Source: Megaleporinus macrocephalus (taxonomy: Eukaryota > Chordata > Actinopteri > Characiformes > Anostomidae). From it: DNA of 64,000 nucleotides. Below the pieces are notes generated by a model. It did not search any database and was not told the DNA's origin. It worked only from the letters and a program-made list of their open reading frames with translations. Location: contig CM038703.1 in the NCBI GenBank assembly GCA_021613375.1, forward strand, positions 20,696,194-20,760,193. Reading direction: 5' to 3'. Below, piece by piece: positions 59,480 to 64,000 of the stretch. Each line of letters begins with the position of its first letter. The stretch's first letter is position 1. The translations under genes and the position numbers were made by a program.

Positions 59480-60080
59480 CACAAAAAGTAGAAGCATTAC
59501 TTTTTGCCTTAGCAACCTGCCATATACCACTGAACTGGTTTACAGACAACTGTGAGAAAAAAAAAAATCAATTACAGTTCTTAGGCTGCAGATGCCCACA
59601 GAGTAATGAAAAGTGTCATCTAATGATAACATTCCATAAATCTTTGACAGCTACAAGTAAAAACGCCCTTGTAGTGGGTTGGAAATCTACACTGTACATT
59701 AGGCGGAGCTGGAATTAAGTCTGCCCTTCGAGCTCCGGATACAGCCTGACACGGCCCGAGTTCCTGCGTTTAACAGTTTATACGCACCACGGTTTCCAAT
59801 ACACATGCTAAAGTAAAAGCGAGAAAGGCGAAGGGGTCAGCCAAGCATTTCATAAGCAGAGCAAATGGCTTCGCAGCAGCCGGAGCGCTGCTGGGCCACT
59901 GGAGAAGAAGAGTGCAGAGGAATCGCGAGTAGAGCAGCGGTGGCTAAGCACACGGGCGGCTCTGTTTTTATATCTGAGCTGAGTCAGAGAGGGAATCAAT
60001 GCAGCCTGACAGGTGATGTGGCCATGCCAGACTTACTGCGAACGGCCTCCAGACTCTTCGTGAATATTTGAGGTGCTGAG
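59480..60080. promoter_or_regulatory. Repeat-poor block, weak regulatory candidate
   Basis: From about 59690 composition becomes mixed with CpGs (near 59728-59770 and 59870-59940). No repeat or known domain. The 68-residue frame at 59865-60071 is featureless. Confidence 0.3.
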
Positions 60081-60289
60081 ATTTTTACAGCCAAGCACAC
60101 TCCAAGTGATTGCTCTTACACTGCTCGAGCAAAGATTACATGGGATAGGGAGCTCATAAACAAGAAAACAAACAAAAAACATAAACAAGGTCAGTTTTTC
60201 TCAAAATATTTGTGAATAAATCATGTCCAGATTTGATTTAGCACCTGATTTGATGAAACATATACACCAACAAGCCACTACCTTGAAAC

Positions 60290-60910
60290 TACACTCCCCT
60301 ATTGTTTTCTATCTTCTACTGTAGTCCATCTGTGTCTCTGTATCATTGGTTAATCACATCATATCCTGTTCTTTCCTCACTTGATTCCCAGAGGACCACT
60401 ACACAGCAGGTCTTATCTGGGTAGTGGATCATTCTCAGCGCTGCAGTGACAATGACGTGGTGGTGGTGTGTTAGTGTGTTTTGTGCTGGTACGAGTAGAT
60501 TAGACACAGCAGTGCTGCTGGAGAACCACTGCTGGACTGTCCACCAAAAATATCCAGCCCACAGCGCAGTGTGACCACTGATGAAGAATAGATGACAACT
60601 AACACAGACTGTGCAGCAACACATGAGCTATCAACTACCATTTTACACCTACAGCCAACAAAGTAGGAGTGTCTAATGTAGTGGACAGTGAGTGAAGTCC
60701 AGCAGCACTGCTGTGGCTGATCCACTTGTATCAGCACAACACACACAAATACATCACCACCTCATCAGTGTTACTGCAGTGCTGAGAAAAATTCACCACC
60801 CACATAATACCTGCTCTGCGGTGGTCCTGTGGGGGTCCCGACTATAAAAGCACAGGAGAGAGAAACACAGAAACAGATGCACTACAGTCTGTAATTGTAG
60901 TGCTCCTATA
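60290..60910. mobile_element. Hairpin repeat (family A), copy 3
   Basis: The best-preserved inverted arms are here. The left arm, 60424-60522, runs from GTGGATCATTCTCAGCGCTG through GTGGTGGTGGTGTGTTAG to ACACAGCAGTGCTGCTGGA. The right arm, 60698-60798, runs from TCCAGCAGCACTGCTGTGGC through CATCACCACCTCATCAGTG to GTGCTGAGAAAAATTCACC. By eye about four of five positions pair. The loop is about 175 bases. The order of blocks matches copy 1 at 1711-2370, in the same orientation. Clear outer terminal repeats were not found. Confidence 0.65.
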
Positions 60911-61315
60911 TGGTATCTATGGTATTTATGCCTGCACTGACAAATGATGAGTTCTCATAATTAATAATATAATTAAATTTAATTTAATAACTAAATTGGC
61001 CATAACTTCCTTATTACTGAACATATTTTCACTAATTTTCTGTTGTTATAATCATCAGACATACATAATTCTGTTTTGCATGGACCGTTTTCAGTAGCTT
61101 TATTTCTGTTTGCTAATTGTGATTACGTTAGTTAGCCGTCTGGAGCAACAGGAAAACTACTTGACCAACTGATGTTAAAGAGAGAGTTTTTAGTTTGAGC
61201 TGCTGTAGACACAGAATCTCATGCAGTTGAAGAGCCATAAATGTGTGAATCACTTTTAATCTTCATGTACATAAACTGCGATAAACCCCCCAAAACACAA
61301 GAAGAAGGTGGTAAC
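60911..61315. other. AT-rich non-coding sequence
   Basis: Nothing recognised. Confidence 0.5.
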
Positions 61316-62297
61316 GTGAATACTAGAGATGGAAGGATCGATCGGCTATGTATCGGTATTGGCCGATTTTTAATCAAAATATGTGATCGGTGATCGGCCG
61401 ATATTTCTCCAATTTAGCCGATCTTGAGAGCCGATATATGCCGTTAAACAAATGAACCTAATTTCTGTATTTCCAGCTAGCGTTTCATCCAGGAAGAGGG
61501 GCTCTCCTTAAAACCCCATCCGGCCAGGTCCCTGCAATTCCTCTCTGAACCACTAGGTGGAAATACATACCGTTTCATTTTCCACAGACTGACTAAAGCA
61601 GTGGCTTTACGAGAACAGTTTACACCGCTGACAGAAAACATGTAGTCCGTCTGGCAGTTCTTTACCGTATGTGACGCAGACTCATCCAGGATGTTTTTAA
61701 ATTGTGTAAAATCAGTGTCGTGGGGGAACCAAAGACATTTAACTCTACTAATCTGATACGACACTGCACACGACTGAATACAGTGAGTACCAGCAAACAG
61801 CAGAGCTAGCACACGCAGCTAGCACAAAACAAATAACCCAAAACACCATACAGACCAGATCTGACCGGTACGAACAGAACAGCAGCAACAATTCAAGATC
61901 TACATTTAATGATTACAGATTGTCGTTTAAAGTAACCAGAGTCTGCGTTTAATGACTGCAGTTTTGACTGCATTTATTTAATTAGCTTTTTTCACTTTAA
62001 ATTAAGAGTCTAAATTTAATGATTGCAATATTGGGGATATTTGTTTGATTTACTTTGTTTATTTACTGTTAATTTTGTTAAAAATATTATGCTGTTTCAT
62101 ATGAGCTCGTTAAAAATGGTAATAAACCAGTTTAGACCATGTTTCATGACTTGCTTGCGCTAATAACTACATGTAACCCTGCCGTGGCATATAGCCCCGC
62201 CCTCGATCGGTATCGGCTATCGGCTGATCATGCTGGAAGGTGACCAGCGATTGTAATAGGCCTCAAAAATGCTGATCGGTCCATCTCTAGTGAATAC
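61316..62297 (-). mobile_element. Non-autonomous hAT-like transposon, copy 2 (element 61324-62289)
   Basis: A perfect 8-bp target duplication, GTGAATAC, flanks the element (61316-61323 and 62290-62297). The ends are TAGAGATGGAAGGATCGATC and, reverse-complemented from the right, TAGAGATGGACCGATCAGCA. At 966 bp it is longer than copy 1 (6046-6683) because it keeps about 330 bp of central sequence. The shared parts are clearly alike. A 111-residue minus-strand frame (61477-61812) shares SLWKMK.YVFPPSGS.RNCR with the frame in copy 1; downstream the copies differ by an indel that is not a multiple of three. Confidence 0.92.
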
Positions 62298-64000
62298 ATA
62301 TATGGATTAAGAAAAGCTGAACCTACAATGATTACCCAGCATTAACAATCACTGTTAATAAATAGCCAATAATATTTTTTTATGGATTAAAGTTTGCTTG
62401 ATATTTGATATGATGTTTAAATGTTTTTAAAGTTTCACCTAAAGTTTTAAAGTATGTGATCCATAAATGAAAGCCAAGTTGCAAAAGTAGCCTGATGTGC
62501 AACTACATGTACCTTTATCGGTTTAGCCCCACACACATTCACACTGAGGTTATAAGGAGGGCTGCTGAATCAAGCAATACAAGGCAAGCCTATCAGAACA
62601 GAGAGCATTTACACACATGAGTCTTAAAGGAGCAATATGTAACATGATGCTGAATTCTTGCTTCAAACAAATAGGGTGCAGCAAATCACCAGACATTTGT
62701 GCAGTCCAACCCTATTATATATAAAAAAAAGTGGTGATAAAGGTTGCTTTGTTATGTTTACCCTCTGGTTTCTTTTCTTCGGCTACCTATCAGGAGCAGG
62801 ATCTTTAACATAATTAAAAAGAGCTTACAAAACATTACTGTAGCACGGCTAATTATTTATCCTCTCCTGTTGGACTGACGGCAGACTCGATGCTACAGCG
62901 ACTTACTATTGCGTCTTGAGGTACAAAATGGTGTTACAAGACAGTACGGGCCAGTACTAGTTAGCATGCTAACTTCAGTAGGCATCTCCACAACACAATA
63001 CATAGCCATTTGACAAACCAAAACTCTCATTTCTTCACATTCTGTTGGTTTTCTAACTACACATTCTTCCAAATGACACCTGTAAAGGCACCGAGAACAG
63101 CGTGTATAATCATAAGGGATGAAGAAAGGAGGAAAATTTAAATGTCATAAAAAAATAAATTATGACACAAAACCACACAAGTGATATGTACTATGTTCTA
63201 AACTTTACTAGTAGATTCCAGAGAAAGAACAAATTGCTTGTTATAATGATAGATGCAACAGTGTGTTACATAGATAAAGTAAAGTAGTAACAGCCACCTG
63301 GTCCACTTGTGTAGATAACAGTGTCAATAACCACAAGGGGCTCTATTCAAGATTACTGAACAACTCACCACTGTTAAAGAAAATATGCTGATCAATGCAT
63401 GCAGTTTGCTTCAGCACAAAACTAAAGAAGTAAACTTTGTACATGTACTTTTGTGCTGCATTCGTGTGGTCACCACAAAAAAATGAATGTTTGACCATTA
63501 AATAACCAACAATCAGTAACCAATACCCCAAATTAACCAGCGATCACCTCAGTTGATAACAGCCAGGCCATTCGGTAATAATTGTGCAACTTTGCCTCAC
63601 CGCATTCATTTCAGTGGCATTGTGCAGTAAATGATGGGTTTCAGCATGCCAATATTAGTGCCGGGCCTTCCAGCTCCCAGATAAGAGCCAGCTCTTTCAG
63701 CTCCCAAATGGCTCTTCATTCTGTAGCATCGTCAATTTATTTATTCCCACAATTAATTTAACAACATTATCTATAATTTAATTGTCAATAAAACATTAGT
63801 CTCCTTTCTAATGAACTAATCAACAAAAATTATTTTACGTTTGTTATTAAATTGAAAATATTGAAGTCAGAGAAGTCAACACTCAACAGAAACATGGTCA
63901 AGATATATTAACACGCAACACAGAGTGCAAAGACAAACTGACCCAACAAACAGCAGGTTTGAGGTCCACGAGGAGGAAAGCTGAACTATTTCAAAGAGAT
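62298..64000. other. Non-coding stretch with two old repeat fragments
   Basis: TTAAAGGAGCAATATGTAAC at 62624-62643 and GAGCCAGCTCTTTCAGCTCC near 63685-63705 resemble fragments of dispersed fish repeats. No gene or exon recognised. Confidence 0.4.

Overview
The window looks like nuclear DNA of a teleost fish. It is AT-rich, carries about ten long pure (AT)n microsatellites, and is littered with transposon families typical of teleosts: Tc1/mariner, hAT, short SINE-like units and solo-LTR-like pieces. Several families (the GGTTCTT repeat, the long hairpin repeat with GGTGGTGGTGTG arms, and repeats with CACTTTATTAG ends) are ones I associate with otophysan fish such as characins, catfish and relatives. 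That placement is an impression, not a search result. There are no bacterial-style operons, RNA genes or CRISPR arrays.

I found no exon that I can assign to a known protein. The longest open reading frames fall in AT repeats, transposon relics or unrecognised sequence. The window is best read as a gene desert, or the inside of a very large intron, in which repeat-rich stretches alternate with repeat-poor blocks of mixed composition that look like conserved non-coding (regulatory) sequence. The main blocks are about 2.45-3.1, 9.5-10.3, 12.7-13.35, 19.4-20.3, 38.9-42.25, 44.15-45.3, 46.3-47.6, 51.4-52.3, 53.8-54.55, 56.6-57.3 and 59.7-60.1 kb. Some hold clusters of plausible binding motifs: three exact GGATTA/TAATCC sites plus a variant and a forkhead-like site near 44.9-45.05 kb, CAAAG clusters at 56.94-57.03 kb, a paired CACCT palindrome at 19.95 kb, and an RFX-like palindrome at 41.70 kb. 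Conservation was not tested.

Mobile elements. The clearest are two non-autonomous hAT-like copies with matching ends and perfect 8-bp target duplications (6046-6683 and 61324-62289), one short Tc1/mariner element with both terminal repeats and TA sites (52450-52978), and a 250-bp solo LTR on the minus strand (28626-28875). Five decayed Tc1-like transposase relics lie at 26.5, 48.4, 49.5, 54.9 and 58.1 kb. A hairpin-forming repeat family occurs near both ends of the window, with a damaged copy at 11.3 kb.

Two small open reading frames deserve a check as possible unannotated genes. One is an 80-residue frame at 32853-33095 with a good start context, a hydrophobic segment and a downstream AATAAA. 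The other is a 58-residue frame at 44366-44542 just after promoter-like motifs. Neither resembles a protein I know. I see no convincing evidence of a new biological system; the most useful leads are the regulatory-looking blocks, the hairpin repeat and the two small frames.
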